Below are positions 1-9,932 of a stretch of 35,388 nt of DNA, piece by piece (within the stretch, counting starts at the first letter, position 1; every line of letters begins with the position of its first letter). A program made the translations under genes and the position numbers. This stretch comes from an uncultured candidate division Zixibacteria bacterium. Its GTDB lineage: Bacteria > Zixibacteria > MSB-5A5 > GN15 > PGXB01. The stretch covers positions 1 to 35,388 of the forward strand of contig CALMKK010000371.1 of NCBI GenBank assembly GCA_937867135.1, in the 5' to 3' direction. The notes below the pieces were generated by a model. That model did no database searches, was not told where the DNA came from, and saw only the letters and a list, made by a program, of their open reading frames with translations.

Positions 1-2
1 TG

Positions 3-659
3 GCGGCCATATTGGTTTTGGCCGCGGGCTTCAATTACGCTTCGGCTTGTGACGGGGCCAAGGAGGCATCGGCGAGCAAAAGCTGTCCGGCCATGAAGGC
101 CTCGGGCGAAGTGAAAACCGCCAGCGCCACATCGGGCGGCAGTTGTTCAGCCGTCAAGGGCACGGCGGAGGTCAAGACGGCCAATGCTAATTCAGGCGGC
201 TGTCCCTATATGAAGGAAGCTTCCGAGGTCAAAACGGCCAATGCTACATCGGGCGGCGGCTGTTCTGCCAAGGGTATGACAGAGGCCAAGATGGCGAATG
301 CCATGGGGGGGCAGTGTGATTATAAAGGGGAATGCGCCAATATTTGTCTGAATATAAAGGGAATGACCTGCACCGGGTGTGAAAAATCGGTGACAGAAGC
401 CCTTAAGGCCGACAAAGGGGTCATAAAGGTGATATCGGTTGATTATAAGACCGGGCAGGCGGTAGTCTGCTATGATCCGACCAAAGTGGAAAGCGCGAAA
501 CTGGCTGGTCTCGTAACGACGGCTGGTTATCAGGCCGAAGTTGTTCCGGCGGTGGCCACATCGACCGGTGAGAAGGGGATGAAGAAGGGTGCTTCCTGTG
601 ATTTGACCGGGAAATGCACCGCTTCCACCAAGTCTGAAAGCAAGCCGATTTCCCAATAA
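3..659 (+). CDS. Secreted heavy-metal-associated (HMA) domain protein with Cys-containing tandem repeats, 5'-truncated by window start
   Basis: Reading frame is open to the window edge (AAILVLAAGFNYASA resembles the end of a signal peptide). HMA motif GMTCTGC. About four ~19-20 aa repeats of C-x-x-x-K-x3-EVKTANATSGG upstream of the HMA domain. Followed by a hairpin/T-tract terminator. Confidence 0.75.
   Translation, partial: AAILVLAAGFNYASACDGAKEASASKSCPAMKASGEVKTASATSGGSCSAVKGTAEVKTANANSGGCPYMKEASEVKTANATSGGGCSAKGMTEAKMANAMGGQCDYKGECANICLNIKGMTCTGCEKSVTEALKADKGVIKVISVDYKTGQAVVCYDPTKVESAKLAGLVTTAGYQAEVVPAVATSTGEKGMKKGASCDLTGKCTASTKSESKPISQ
84..317 (+). repeat. Degenerate intragenic tandem repeat, ~57-60 bp period, ~4 copies
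   Basis: Repeat-start Cys codons at about 84, 144, 201, 261 and 315. Units: CPAMKASGEVKTASATSGGS / CSAVKGTAEVKTANANSGG / CPYMKEASEVKTANATSGGG / CSAKGMTEAKMANAMGGQ. Confidence 0.75.
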
Positions 660-681
660 TTGGGTATAAATATATTTTATC

Positions 682-707
682 AGGCGGGATTCGATCCCGC
701 CTTTTTT
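682..707 (+). terminator. Rho-independent terminator
   Basis: ggcgggat-tcg-atcccgcc perfect 8-bp stem followed by TTTTTT. Confidence 0.85.
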
Positions 708-727
708 ATTTATTTGGCGAGATGAGG

Positions 728-756
728 TTGCGAAAGCGGCGGCCGATAGGTATTTT
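728..756 (+). promoter_or_regulatory. Possible sigma70-type promoter for the PorV-like gene
   Basis: TTGCGA - 17 nt - TATTTT; the -10 ends 4 nt before ATG 760 and 7 nt before ATG 763. Confidence 0.4.
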
Positions 757-759
757 AAT

Positions 760-1698
760 ATGATGCGAATTGGATATTATTTTTTGCTGGCGGTTTTACT
801 GGCCCCGGCCGCCATGGGGGCGAAATATGCCGAGGACCCTTTCTCGCTGGGTGTAGGGGGGCGACCGCTGGGCATGGGCGGGGCGGCTATAGCCGGGCCG
901 TTTGACGCCACCGCCGCTTATTGGAACCCGGCCGGAATGAATTACTTGACCGGCCGAAATTTGTCGGCCATGCATGCCGAGACTTTTGGTTCGCTTCTCA
1001 ATCATGATTTTGCGGGTTTTGTTTCATCCCGACGAGACACATCGGCGCTGCTTCATTCTTACGGTTTTTATATCTATTATCTGGGCGGGGGCGGCGTCAA
1101 TATTACCGATATCAATGCCCAGGGACGGCCGTATGTGGTGAGTCAGGAATCGCACGGGGATATAATGTTGGCCGGATCGGCCGGAGGGAGATATCGCAAT
1201 GTTGATATCGGGCTTTCCGCCCGCCTGATTTATCGTGATATCGTGGCCGCCAAGGGGTACGGGTTTTCTTTTGACGCCGGGGCGCTTTATCAGCCGTTTT
1301 CGTATGCGAGGGTGGGATTGGCAATTACCGATATTACCACCGGTTTGATTCATTATGATAATGGCACTAATGAATCAATATATCCGACGGTCAAACCGGG
1401 TCTTCTAATCTGGCGCCAATTTTCCGATTTTACGGGGCGGTTGGCAGTTTCCGGCGATATTAAATTCGAGGGGATACGACGGGCCGCTCAATATTGGATG
1501 GGAAATATCTCTCTGGATACCCATTACGGCGCGGAAATATCGTATCGAGAGATGTTTTTTGGCCGGGCCGGGTTTGATATCGGCGATCTGACGGCCGGGG
1601 TTGGAATGGTATTGAACCGGGTTCAATTCGATTTCGCCTGGATGCATAACGATTTGCTTGATGAGACCTTACGGGTATCCGCCGGATATCGATTTTAG
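760..1698 (+). CDS. PorV/PorQ-family (UPF0164-like) outer membrane beta-barrel protein
   Basis: Signal peptide; N-terminal motif DPFSLGVGGRPLGMGGAAIAGPFDATAAYWNPAGM typical of the family; C-terminal aromatic residue (GYRF). Confidence 0.7.
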   Translation: MMRIGYYFLLAVLLAPAAMGAKYAEDPFSLGVGGRPLGMGGAAIAGPFDATAAYWNPAGMNYLTGRNLSAMHAETFGSLLNHDFAGFVSSRRDTSALLHSYGFYIYYLGGGGVNITDINAQGRPYVVSQESHGDIMLAGSAGGRYRNVDIGLSARLIYRDIVAAKGYGFSFDAGALYQPFSYARVGLAITDITTGLIHYDNGTNESIYPTVKPGLLIWRQFSDFTGRLAVSGDIKFEGIRRAAQYWMGNISLDTHYGAEISYREMFFGRAGFDIGDLTAGVGMVLNRVQFDFAWMHNDLLDETLRVSAGYRF

Positions 1699-1825
1699 TT
1701 TTCAATCGGCACAGATATTTTTTCGGCCATTTTTTCAGGCGAATAAAAAATATGCCGGGAATTCCGCACAAAAAAACAACTCCGATTTTTTTATCGATAT
1801 TTATGTGGAAAATTTCACAAGGCTC

Positions 1826-1853
1826 TTGACATATCAAAACAAAAATATATTTT
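1826..1853 (+). promoter_or_regulatory. Putative promoter of the ATP synthase operon
   Basis: TTGACA - 16 nt - TATTTT about 30 nt upstream of the first atp gene. Confidence 0.55.
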
Positions 1854-1884
1854 TGGCTAATTATTTTTAGGGAATTGGGGAGAA

Positions 1885-2145
1885 TTGCCCGATTTTGATA
1901 AACGACCGAAGAAGAAGGGAAGTATTGAATATCGACAGCTGGGGTTATTAGGGACGATCCCGATCCTTTTGGCGGTTGGGCCGCTGGTGGGCTTTTTTAT
2001 CGGCCGCTGGCTCGACTCCAAGCTGGGAACCGAACCATTCTTACTGGTCCTATTTTTAATCTTCGGATTTATCGCTGCGGGAAGAGAAATATATCGAATT
2101 ATAAAGAGGGCTGAAGAGACGGATAAAGATGCTAAGGACGACTGA
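1885..2145 (+). CDS. atpZ: AtpZ/AtpI family protein (TTG start)
   Basis: 86 aa with two TM segments (PILLAVGPLVGFFIGRWLDSKLGTEPFLLVLFLIFGFIAAGREIYRII); first gene of the atp operon. Confidence 0.75.
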   Translation: MPDFDKRPKKKGSIEYRQLGLLGTIPILLAVGPLVGFFIGRWLDSKLGTEPFLLVLFLIFGFIAAGREIYRIIKRAEETDKDAKDD

Positions 2146-2548
2146 GACAGGATTTATCTTAAGGACATTGCGAACCACCGGCATAGTGGCACTTCTGGTT
2201 TTAATATTCGGCTCATTTTATTATGGTTTTCAGCCGGCGCTCTCGGTTTTTACCGGCATTATTTGGGGGATGATTAATCTCTATTTTCTGGCGCTCCTGA
2301 TTCGATCGGCACTTCGGCCGGAAGGGGCCGATAAGGCGACGGCGCTGATAATGATGTTTATTAAGTTTCCCCTTTTATACCTGTCCGGGTACTTTCTTAT
2401 TGTTTCCGGATATTTTAATGTCATTCTACTTCTGGCGGGATTTACGGTTAATCTTTTGGTTATCGTATTGAAGGCCGCCGGGCGGAGCATTCTCAAATTG
2501 GATTACCTTGACAACCACGAGAAGCAGGGAAGCGTAAAGAGTGCTTAA
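2129..2548 (+). CDS. atpI: ATP synthase subunit I-like membrane protein
   Basis: 139 aa with four predicted hydrophobic segments, positioned between atpZ and atpB; overlaps both neighbours. Confidence 0.65.
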   Translation: MLRTTETGFILRTLRTTGIVALLVLIFGSFYYGFQPALSVFTGIIWGMINLYFLALLIRSALRPEGADKATALIMMFIKFPLLYLSGYFLIVSGYFNVILLLAGFTVNLLVIVLKAAGRSILKLDYLDNHEKQGSVKSA

Positions 2549-3383
2549 CAACTTGTATTTCTACCTATTGAGCGCCGTTCCGGAAGGGGCCGATACTCTG
2601 TTGCACAAAGCGGCGGAGGGTTCGCAGGCGGCGGCGGAAGCGACGGAAGAATCGCACGAGTTGCCCAATCTGGTGACTTTCATCAATAAATCGTTTGCCC
2701 ATCATTATGATACTTTGATATACGCCGGGTTTGTCGCCCTGATGATGATCGTGGTGGCCCTCATAACTTACAGGAAGCGGCAGTTGATTCCGGGAAAGTT
2801 GCAGAATCTGGTGGAAATGATTCTGGAGGCTCTGGATAATCTTATTTTTTCGGTGATGGGAAAAGAGGGGCGGAAGTTCCTGCCATTTCTGGGGACCCTC
2901 TTTTTATATATCTGGTTCATGAATTTAATCGGACTGATTCCGTTTTTTAAATCATCGACCTCATCGATAAATACCACGGCGGCCCTGGCGCTGACAGTTT
3001 TTCTATATGTACAATATACGGGTATTAGGAGACTGGGGCCCTGGGGGTACATTCATCATCTGCTCGGTTCCCCGACCGACGCGGTGACCTGGGCTCTGGC
3101 GCCGATAAATTTCCCGATTCACGTTATCGGGGAGCTGGCCAAGCCGTTTTCACTGGCGCTTCGTCTTTTCGGGAACATAACGGGCGAGGATATTCTGATC
3201 GCCGCGTTCGTGTCGCTGGGTATAATGTTTATGGGGATTTTCCATTCCCCGATCGGATTTCCGTTTCAAATACCGTTTTTGCTTTTGGCGATGCTGACAT
3301 CGACCATTCAGGCATTGGTCTTTACGATGCTTTCGACCATATATTTCGTAATGGTACTGCCGCACGAAGAAGGCGGGCATTGA
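2541..3383 (+). CDS. atpB: F0F1 ATP synthase subunit a
   Basis: Conserved motif KPFSLALRLFGNITGEDI with the essential Arg; GTG start; operon context. Confidence 0.95.
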   Translation: MLNNLYFYLLSAVPEGADTLLHKAAEGSQAAAEATEESHELPNLVTFINKSFAHHYDTLIYAGFVALMMIVVALITYRKRQLIPGKLQNLVEMILEALDNLIFSVMGKEGRKFLPFLGTLFLYIWFMNLIGLIPFFKSSTSSINTTAALALTVFLYVQYTGIRRLGPWGYIHHLLGSPTDAVTWALAPINFPIHVIGELAKPFSLALRLFGNITGEDILIAAFVSLGIMFMGIFHSPIGFPFQIPFLLLAMLTSTIQALVFTMLSTIYFVMVLPHEEGGH

Positions 3384-3427
3384 AAAAAAACGAGATAGAA
3401 GAATAAATAATCGTTAAGGAGGAAAAA

Positions 3428-3664
3428 ATGGATTACAGAGCAGCATTATCATTTGCACTGCCGATTGCGGTCGCGATTGCGGCGATCGGTTCGGGATTGG
3501 GTCTGGGGCGGGCGGTAGGCGCCGCGATGGAGGCGATGGGTCGTCAGCCGGAAGCGGCCGGCAAGATACAGACGGGCATGATTATCGGCGCCGCCTTTAT
3601 CGAAGCGTTGACCATTTATGCTCTGGTCGGCCTGTTGCTGTTGATGGGAAAAATCGGCGGCTGA
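3428..3664 (+). CDS. atpE: F0F1 ATP synthase subunit c
   Basis: 78-aa hairpin, [50 protein letters not shown] aaggagg upstream. Confidence 0.95.
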   Translation: MDYRAALSFALPIAVAIAAIGSGLGLGRAVGAAMEAMGRQPEAAGKIQTGMIIGAAFIEALTIYALVGLLLLMGKIGG

Positions 3665-3711
3665 GGTATTCTCCGCCCAAAAGCCACCTTTAACACGGTG
3701 GGAGAGGCTGA

Positions 3712-4194
3712 ATGAATATAGAAATATCACAGGTAATTACCCAGATAATCGGCTTTCTGATTACGGTCTGGCTTCTCAAGAAGTTCGCCTGGAAACCGTT
3801 ATTATCGATGATGGATGAGCGGCGGCAGAAGATTGTCGATGAGTTTCAGCATATCGATGATGAAAAGGCCCGGGCGGCGACGCTGAAAGCGGAGTACGAG
3901 GATAAGCTGAAAAATATCGAAGCGGAGCGGCGCAAGAAAATTGCCGAGGCGGTCACGGAGGCGAACAAAATCGCTTCAGAAATAAAGGCGCATGCGCAGG
4001 AAGAGGCGCATGGGATAGTGGCGCGGACCGCGGAGCAGGTGGATCGGGATATCGCCAAGGCCAAGGTGCAGTTGAAAGAAGATATGGTAAATATCACTCT
4101 GGCGGCGGCGGAAAAAATCCTTCATGAGAAGCTGGATGATAAGAAGGAACGGGAACTGATCGGGAATTTTATCGCCAATATTGAGAAAGCCTGA
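3712..4194 (+). CDS. atpF: F0F1 ATP synthase subunit b
   Basis: N-terminal TM helix then long charged coiled coil (MMDERRQKIVDEF...); operon position. Confidence 0.92.
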   Translation: MNIEISQVITQIIGFLITVWLLKKFAWKPLLSMMDERRQKIVDEFQHIDDEKARAATLKAEYEDKLKNIEAERRKKIAEAVTEANKIASEIKAHAQEEAHGIVARTAEQVDRDIAKAKVQLKEDMVNITLAAAEKILHEKLDDKKERELIGNFIANIEKA

Positions 4195-4197
4195 TTA

Positions 4198-4746
4198 ATG
4201 CTGGCACAACAAATCGCCAAAAAATACGGCCGGGCCCTGTTTGAACTGGCCAAAGAGAGAAATCTGGTCGATCAGGCCTGGGAGCAGTTTAACGCCCTTT
4301 CGTCATATTTTCGGGCCGACACTACTTTTCTCGATTTTGTTACGGCTCCGCAGATCGGGGACGGGGACAAAGCGGATCTGGTCAAGAAGGTATTTGAGCC
4401 GCGGCTCGAACGAATCTTCTATGAATATATTCAGATGCTGGTGGCGAAGCATCGGATTCACTATCTGCCGGAGATCATCGAGGAATTCGAACGGCTGGTG
4501 CGGGCCGACCGGGGGATGGCGCGGGCAGTATGTATCACCACGGCTCCCATTTCCGAGGCGCAACGGCGGCAGTTGATCGAACGGCTTTCGAAAAAGACGA
4601 ATCTGAAAATCGAACTGGAAGAAAAAATCGATAAGGCAATAATCGGCGGCATGGTGGTTATCATTCAGGATCAAATTCTCGACAGTTCCATCAAATATGC
4701 GCTCACCCTTTTGCGCAACCGCCTGATGAAAGTGAAAGTGTACTGA
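4198..4746 (+). CDS. atpH: F0F1 ATP synthase subunit delta
   Basis: IAKKYGRALFELAKE N-terminus and GGMVVIIQDQILDSSIKYAL C-terminus typical of the delta/OSCP subunit. Confidence 0.93.
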   Translation: MLAQQIAKKYGRALFELAKERNLVDQAWEQFNALSSYFRADTTFLDFVTAPQIGDGDKADLVKKVFEPRLERIFYEYIQMLVAKHRIHYLPEIIEEFERLVRADRGMARAVCITTAPISEAQRRQLIERLSKKTNLKIELEEKIDKAIIGGMVVIIQDQILDSSIKYALTLLRNRLMKVKVY

Positions 4747-4842
4747 CGAACATTATCGGAACCAGCTGGGACATTAATATAGATACGGCCGTTAAGGCGG
4801 TGGAGAGAAAAGTTGCTGATTTTATTGATAGAGGTGTAGGAA

Positions 4843-6354
4843 ATGGGTCTTAATCCAGAAGAAGTTTCTTCAATTATAAAAAAAGAAGTTGAGCGTTACG
4901 AAACCAAGCTCGAGATGGAGTCGGTCGGCACGGTTCTGCAGGTCGGCGACGGTATCGCCCGTATCTGGGGTTTGGAAAATGTGATGATGTCGGAATTGAT
5001 TCAATTTCCGAATGACATTATCGGATTGGTGCTCAACCTTGAAGAAGACAGTGTCGGTGCCGCCATTTTCGGTTCGGTTGAAAATGTAAAAGAAGGTGAT
5101 ACGGTTCGTCGGACGGGACGGGTGGCCCAGATTCCGGTGGGTGATGCGTTGATCGGCCGGGTGGTTAATCCGCTGGGGCAACCGTTGGACGGCAAAGGTC
5201 CGATTGTGACCGACAAGTTCCGGGTTCTCGAAGGGGGCGCGCCCAACGTGGTACAGCGTCAGCCGGTGAAAGAGCCGGTTCAGACCGGTTTAAAGGCGAT
5301 TGATGCCATGATTCCGATCGGCCGCGGGCAACGGGAACTGATTATCGGCGACCGTCAGACCGGCAAAACGGCCCTGGCGCTTGATACTATTATAAATCAA
5401 AAAGGCGGAGATATTTATTGTATCTATGTGGCTATCGGGCAGAAAGCTTCAACCGTGGCCAAGGTGGTGAAGACCTTGACAGATTTCGGCGCCATGGAAT
5501 ATACGACCGTGGTAACGGCCAATGCGTCCGATCCGGCCCCGATGCAGTTTATTGCTCCGTATGCCGGATGCGCCATAGGCGAGGAATTTCTATACAGCGG
5601 ACGGCATGTGGTGGTCATTTATGATGACTTATCCAAACATGCCCAGGCGTACCGTCAGTTATCGCTTCTTCTGAGACGGCCGCCGGGACGGGAGGCGTAT
5701 CCGGGAGATATATTCTATCTGCATTCCCGTCTGTTGGAGCGGGCCGCGAAATTGAAAGATGATTTGGGCGGCGGTTCGCTTACCGCTCTGCCGATTATTG
5801 AAACGCAGGCGGGTGATGTTTCGGCCTATATTCCGACCAATGTTATATCGATTACCGATGGACAGATTTTTCTGGAATCGGATTTGTTCTTTTCCGGGGT
5901 GAGACCGGCGATTAACGTAGGTATATCGGTTTCGCGAGTCGGCGGAAATGCTCAGACCAAGGCGATGAAGAAAGTGGCTGGATCGCTGCGGCTGGACCTG
6001 GCGCAGTACCGGGAACTGGCGGCTTTCGCGCAGTTCGGCTCCGATTTAGACGAAGCGACTCAGAAGCAATTGACGCGCGGCGCCAAGATGGTGGAAGTGC
6101 TGAAGCAGTTGCAGTATGTACCGATGAAACTGGCCCCCCAGGTAATGATTATTTGGACCGGGGTCAACGGTTATCTCGACAATGTGCCCAATGACAAAAT
6201 TGGGGCCTTTGAAAAAGGATTCTTTGAATTTTGCAAAGAAAAATTCCCGGATATCGAGCATGTAATCGCGAAGGACAAAGTTCTCTCTCCTGAGACCGAG
6301 GCCAAATTGAAACAGGCGACCGAGCAATTCAAGGAGAAGTTCACCGGAAAGTAG
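4843..6354 (+). CDS. atpA: F0F1 ATP synthase subunit alpha
   Basis: Walker [32 protein letters not shown]; ~503 aa. Confidence 0.98.
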   Translation: MGLNPEEVSSIIKKEVERYETKLEMESVGTVLQVGDGIARIWGLENVMMSELIQFPNDIIGLVLNLEEDSVGAAIFGSVENVKEGDTVRRTGRVAQIPVGDALIGRVVNPLGQPLDGKGPIVTDKFRVLEGGAPNVVQRQPVKEPVQTGLKAIDAMIPIGRGQRELIIGDRQTGKTALALDTIINQKGGDIYCIYVAIGQKASTVAKVVKTLTDFGAMEYTTVVTANASDPAPMQFIAPYAGCAIGEEFLYSGRHVVVIYDDLSKHAQAYRQLSLLLRRPPGREAYPGDIFYLHSRLLERAAKLKDDLGGGSLTALPIIETQAGDVSAYIPTNVISITDGQIFLESDLFFSGVRPAINVGISVSRVGGNAQTKAMKKVAGSLRLDLAQYRELAAFAQFGSDLDEATQKQLTRGAKMVEVLKQLQYVPMKLAPQVMIIWTGVNGYLDNVPNDKIGAFEKGFFEFCKEKFPDIEHVIAKDKVLSPETEAKLKQATEQFKEKFTGK

Positions 6355-6357
6355 CCT

Positions 6358-7224
6358 ATGCCAACGCTTCGCGACGTAAAAAAGAGAATTCGCTCGGTCA
6401 TATCGACCCGCCAGATAACCAAGGCGATGGAAATGGTATCGGCGGCGAAATTGCGCCGGGCCCAGGCCCGGGTGATGCAGGTTCGGCCGTATTCCGAGAA
6501 GATGACCCAGATTCTGGAATCATTGGCGGCGGCCTCGACCGGAGAATTGTCTCATCCTTATTTTGAAAAACGTGAAGTCAAGAAACAGACGCTGGTGCTG
6601 ATTACCTCCGACCGCGGGATGTGCGGATCGTTCAATGCCAATCTTATCCGGCGCGCCCAGGAATGGCTGGCGGGCAAGGACAAGGACAAGGTGGAGCTGG
6701 TTCTTATCGGCAAGAAGGGTTACGATTTTTATAAACGTCGGGAATGGCCGATTGCCGGAAAATTTATGGACTGGTCGGGGAATCTCGATTACGGAAGGGC
6801 CCGCGACATAGTTGAATTTCTGACGGGCCGGTTTCTCAAAAAAGAGACCGATGAGATTGTCATTATATATACGATGTTCATTTCGACCGTAAGGTATAAA
6901 CTTACGACGGTGCGATATCTGCCGGTGGAAAAGCCGAAAGTGGATGAAATTCAGCACGGCCGAATCGAGTATATTTTCGAGCCGTCGCCGGAAAACATTT
7001 TTACGGAACTGCTTCCCCGTTACGCCCTGACCAAGATGATGACTTCGCTGGCCGATTCGTTCGCGTCCGAACACGGCACCCGTATGATAGCGATGGGGGC
7101 GGCAACCAAGAATGCCGGCGAAATGATTGATACTTTGACCCTGCAATATAATAAGGCCCGCCAGGCGGCAATTACCAAGGAACTGCTGGAAATCGTATCC
7201 GGCGCCGAGGCCCTTAGAAGTTAG
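6358..7224 (+). CDS. atpG: F0F1 ATP synthase subunit gamma
   Basis: RDVKKRIRSVISTRQITKAMEMVSAAKLRRAQ; C-terminal NKARQAAITKELLEIVSGAEAL. Confidence 0.97.
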   Translation: MPTLRDVKKRIRSVISTRQITKAMEMVSAAKLRRAQARVMQVRPYSEKMTQILESLAAASTGELSHPYFEKREVKKQTLVLITSDRGMCGSFNANLIRRAQEWLAGKDKDKVELVLIGKKGYDFYKRREWPIAGKFMDWSGNLDYGRARDIVEFLTGRFLKKETDEIVIIYTMFISTVRYKLTTVRYLPVEKPKVDEIQHGRIEYIFEPSPENIFTELLPRYALTKMMTSLADSFASEHGTRMIAMGAATKNAGEMIDTLTLQYNKARQAAITKELLEIVSGAEALRS

Positions 7225-7245
7225 ATAAAATGTTGATTTTTATAG

Positions 7246-8661
<1,416 letters not shown>

Positions 8662-8669
8662 CGAATTAT

Positions 8670-9074
8670 ATGTTCACCCTTTCGATAGTAACGCCGGAGA
8701 AGATTTATTTTGAGGGAGAAGTCTCCTCGATTATAGTGCCGGGGAGTCAGGGGTATCTGGGGGTTCTGACCGATCATGCACCGCTGATAACGGCGGTCAA
8801 TCCGGGCAAATTGACGGTTAAAGACAAATCGGGGAAAGAATTTATTCTGGCCGTTTCTTTCGGTTTTTTTGAGATTTCATCCAACCATGCCACCTTGCTG
8901 GTTGACTCGGCCGAGCATCTCCCCGATATAAATCCGGATCGCGCGAGGCAATCGCTGGAGCGGGCCAAACAGAGGCTGGCGGAACATCGACCGGAAATCG
9001 ACAGCGGCCGGGCTCAAAGGTCGCTGGAACGGGCCCGCAATCGTCTGCGAATCTTAAGAGAGATGAAAGGGTAA
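8670..9074 (+). CDS. atpC: F0F1 ATP synthase subunit epsilon
   Basis: TLSIVTPEKIYFEGEVSSIIVPGSQGYLGVLTDHAPLITAV; C-terminal helical hairpin. Confidence 0.95.
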   Translation: MFTLSIVTPEKIYFEGEVSSIIVPGSQGYLGVLTDHAPLITAVNPGKLTVKDKSGKEFILAVSFGFFEISSNHATLLVDSAEHLPDINPDRARQSLERAKQRLAEHRPEIDSGRAQRSLERARNRLRILREMKG

Positions 9075-9143
9075 GGGGCGCCGGGCCATCGGCTAACCCT
9101 CTAATTCATTAAATCCCAAGCGGTTTGAGACTATTTTTTGGGC

Positions 9144-9172
9144 TTGACTTTGAGCCGCCGGTTGCGTAATTT
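9144..9172 (+). promoter_or_regulatory. Putative promoter for the DUF177-rpmF-plsX-fab operon
   Basis: TTGACT - 17 nt - TAATTT; the -10 ends 9 nt before ATG 9181. Confidence 0.6.
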
Positions 9173-9180
9173 AGTCGTTT

Positions 9181-9690
9181 ATGATTTTGGACCTGCGCGA
9201 TATTGCCACCTTTCCGGCTGAATTTGCGATTGAGTCGGAATTGGACAATAATGAATATGGTATCGAAAGGGTTTCCTTTCGGGACCTAATGTCGCTCCGA
9301 CTTGTTATTCAGAAAGTGCAGGAAGATTATTATTGTCAGGGAACGGTGACGGTTCCGGTTGAAGAAGAGTGTTCCCGTTGCCTGAATATATTTGACGCCG
9401 AATTGACCGGAGATTTGAATTTTATTATAAAAACCGGAGAAGGGAAAACAGAGACATCCGCGACAGGTGAAGAAGATATCGTATATATCAAGCCGAGTGA
9501 ACCGGTTATCGATCTGCATCACCTGATTCGCGAATCATTGATTTTATCCCTTCCCCTGAAACCTCTGTGCGATGAAGATTGCCGGGGATTATGCCCGGAC
9601 TGCGGAGTTAATCTTAACGAAGAGACCTGCAATTGCAAACGAGAGGAAGACGACGAAAGATGGGAAGGTTTGAAAAGCCTTCTGGAATAA
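9181..9690 (+). CDS. DUF177 / YceD family protein
   Basis: Located directly upstream of rpmF; EECSRCL and CDEDCRGLCPDCGVNLNEETCNC Cys motifs typical of the family. Confidence 0.88.
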   Translation: MILDLRDIATFPAEFAIESELDNNEYGIERVSFRDLMSLRLVIQKVQEDYYCQGTVTVPVEEECSRCLNIFDAELTGDLNFIIKTGEGKTETSATGEEDIVYIKPSEPVIDLHHLIRESLILSLPLKPLCDEDCRGLCPDCGVNLNEETCNCKREEDDERWEGLKSLLE

Positions 9691-9719
9691 AGAGTAGATT
9701 GCTTTCTTAAGGAAACAGT

Positions 9720-9902
9720 ATGCCACTACCAAAACGAAGACACTCACGGACACGCGGCCGCAAGAGAAGAACGAACTGGAAACTTTCAGCGCCGAATGTT
9801 GTGGAGTGTGCCCATTGTCATCAGCCGAAATTGCCGCATCATATCTGCCCGCATTGCGGCTATTACAAAGGGACACAGATCACCGCACCTAAAGAAGCCT
9901 GA
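9720..9902 (+). CDS. rpmF: 50S ribosomal protein L32 (zinc-ribbon form)
   Basis: MPLPKRRHSRTRGRKRRTNWKL and CAHC...CPHCGYYKG. Confidence 0.95.
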   Translation: MPLPKRRHSRTRGRKRRTNWKLSAPNVVECAHCHQPKLPHHICPHCGYYKGTQITAPKEA

Positions 9903-9932
9903 AAATAACAGCCAACATTTCAATTGCCATTT

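Noticed and set aside
192-656. 154-aa minus-strand ORF antisense to the HMA protein
   Set aside because: Mirror of a GC-rich repetitive coding region; composition not protein-like, no RBS.
1460-1837. 125-aa minus-strand ORF over the PorV-like gene end
   Set aside because: Antisense shadow ORF with no recognisable domain.
1658-1870. 70-aa plus-strand ORF between the PorV-like gene and atpZ
   Set aside because: Overlaps the PorV-like C-terminus and the atp promoter; low-complexity translation.
4743-4854. Short open frame between atpH and atpA ([36 protein letters not shown])
   Set aside because: Looks mildly protein-like, but has no ATG/GTG/TTG start with RBS, and atpH already ends with a normal C-terminus.
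6520-7146. 208-aa minus-strand ORF antisense to atpG
   Set aside because: Shadow ORF; atpG is unambiguous.
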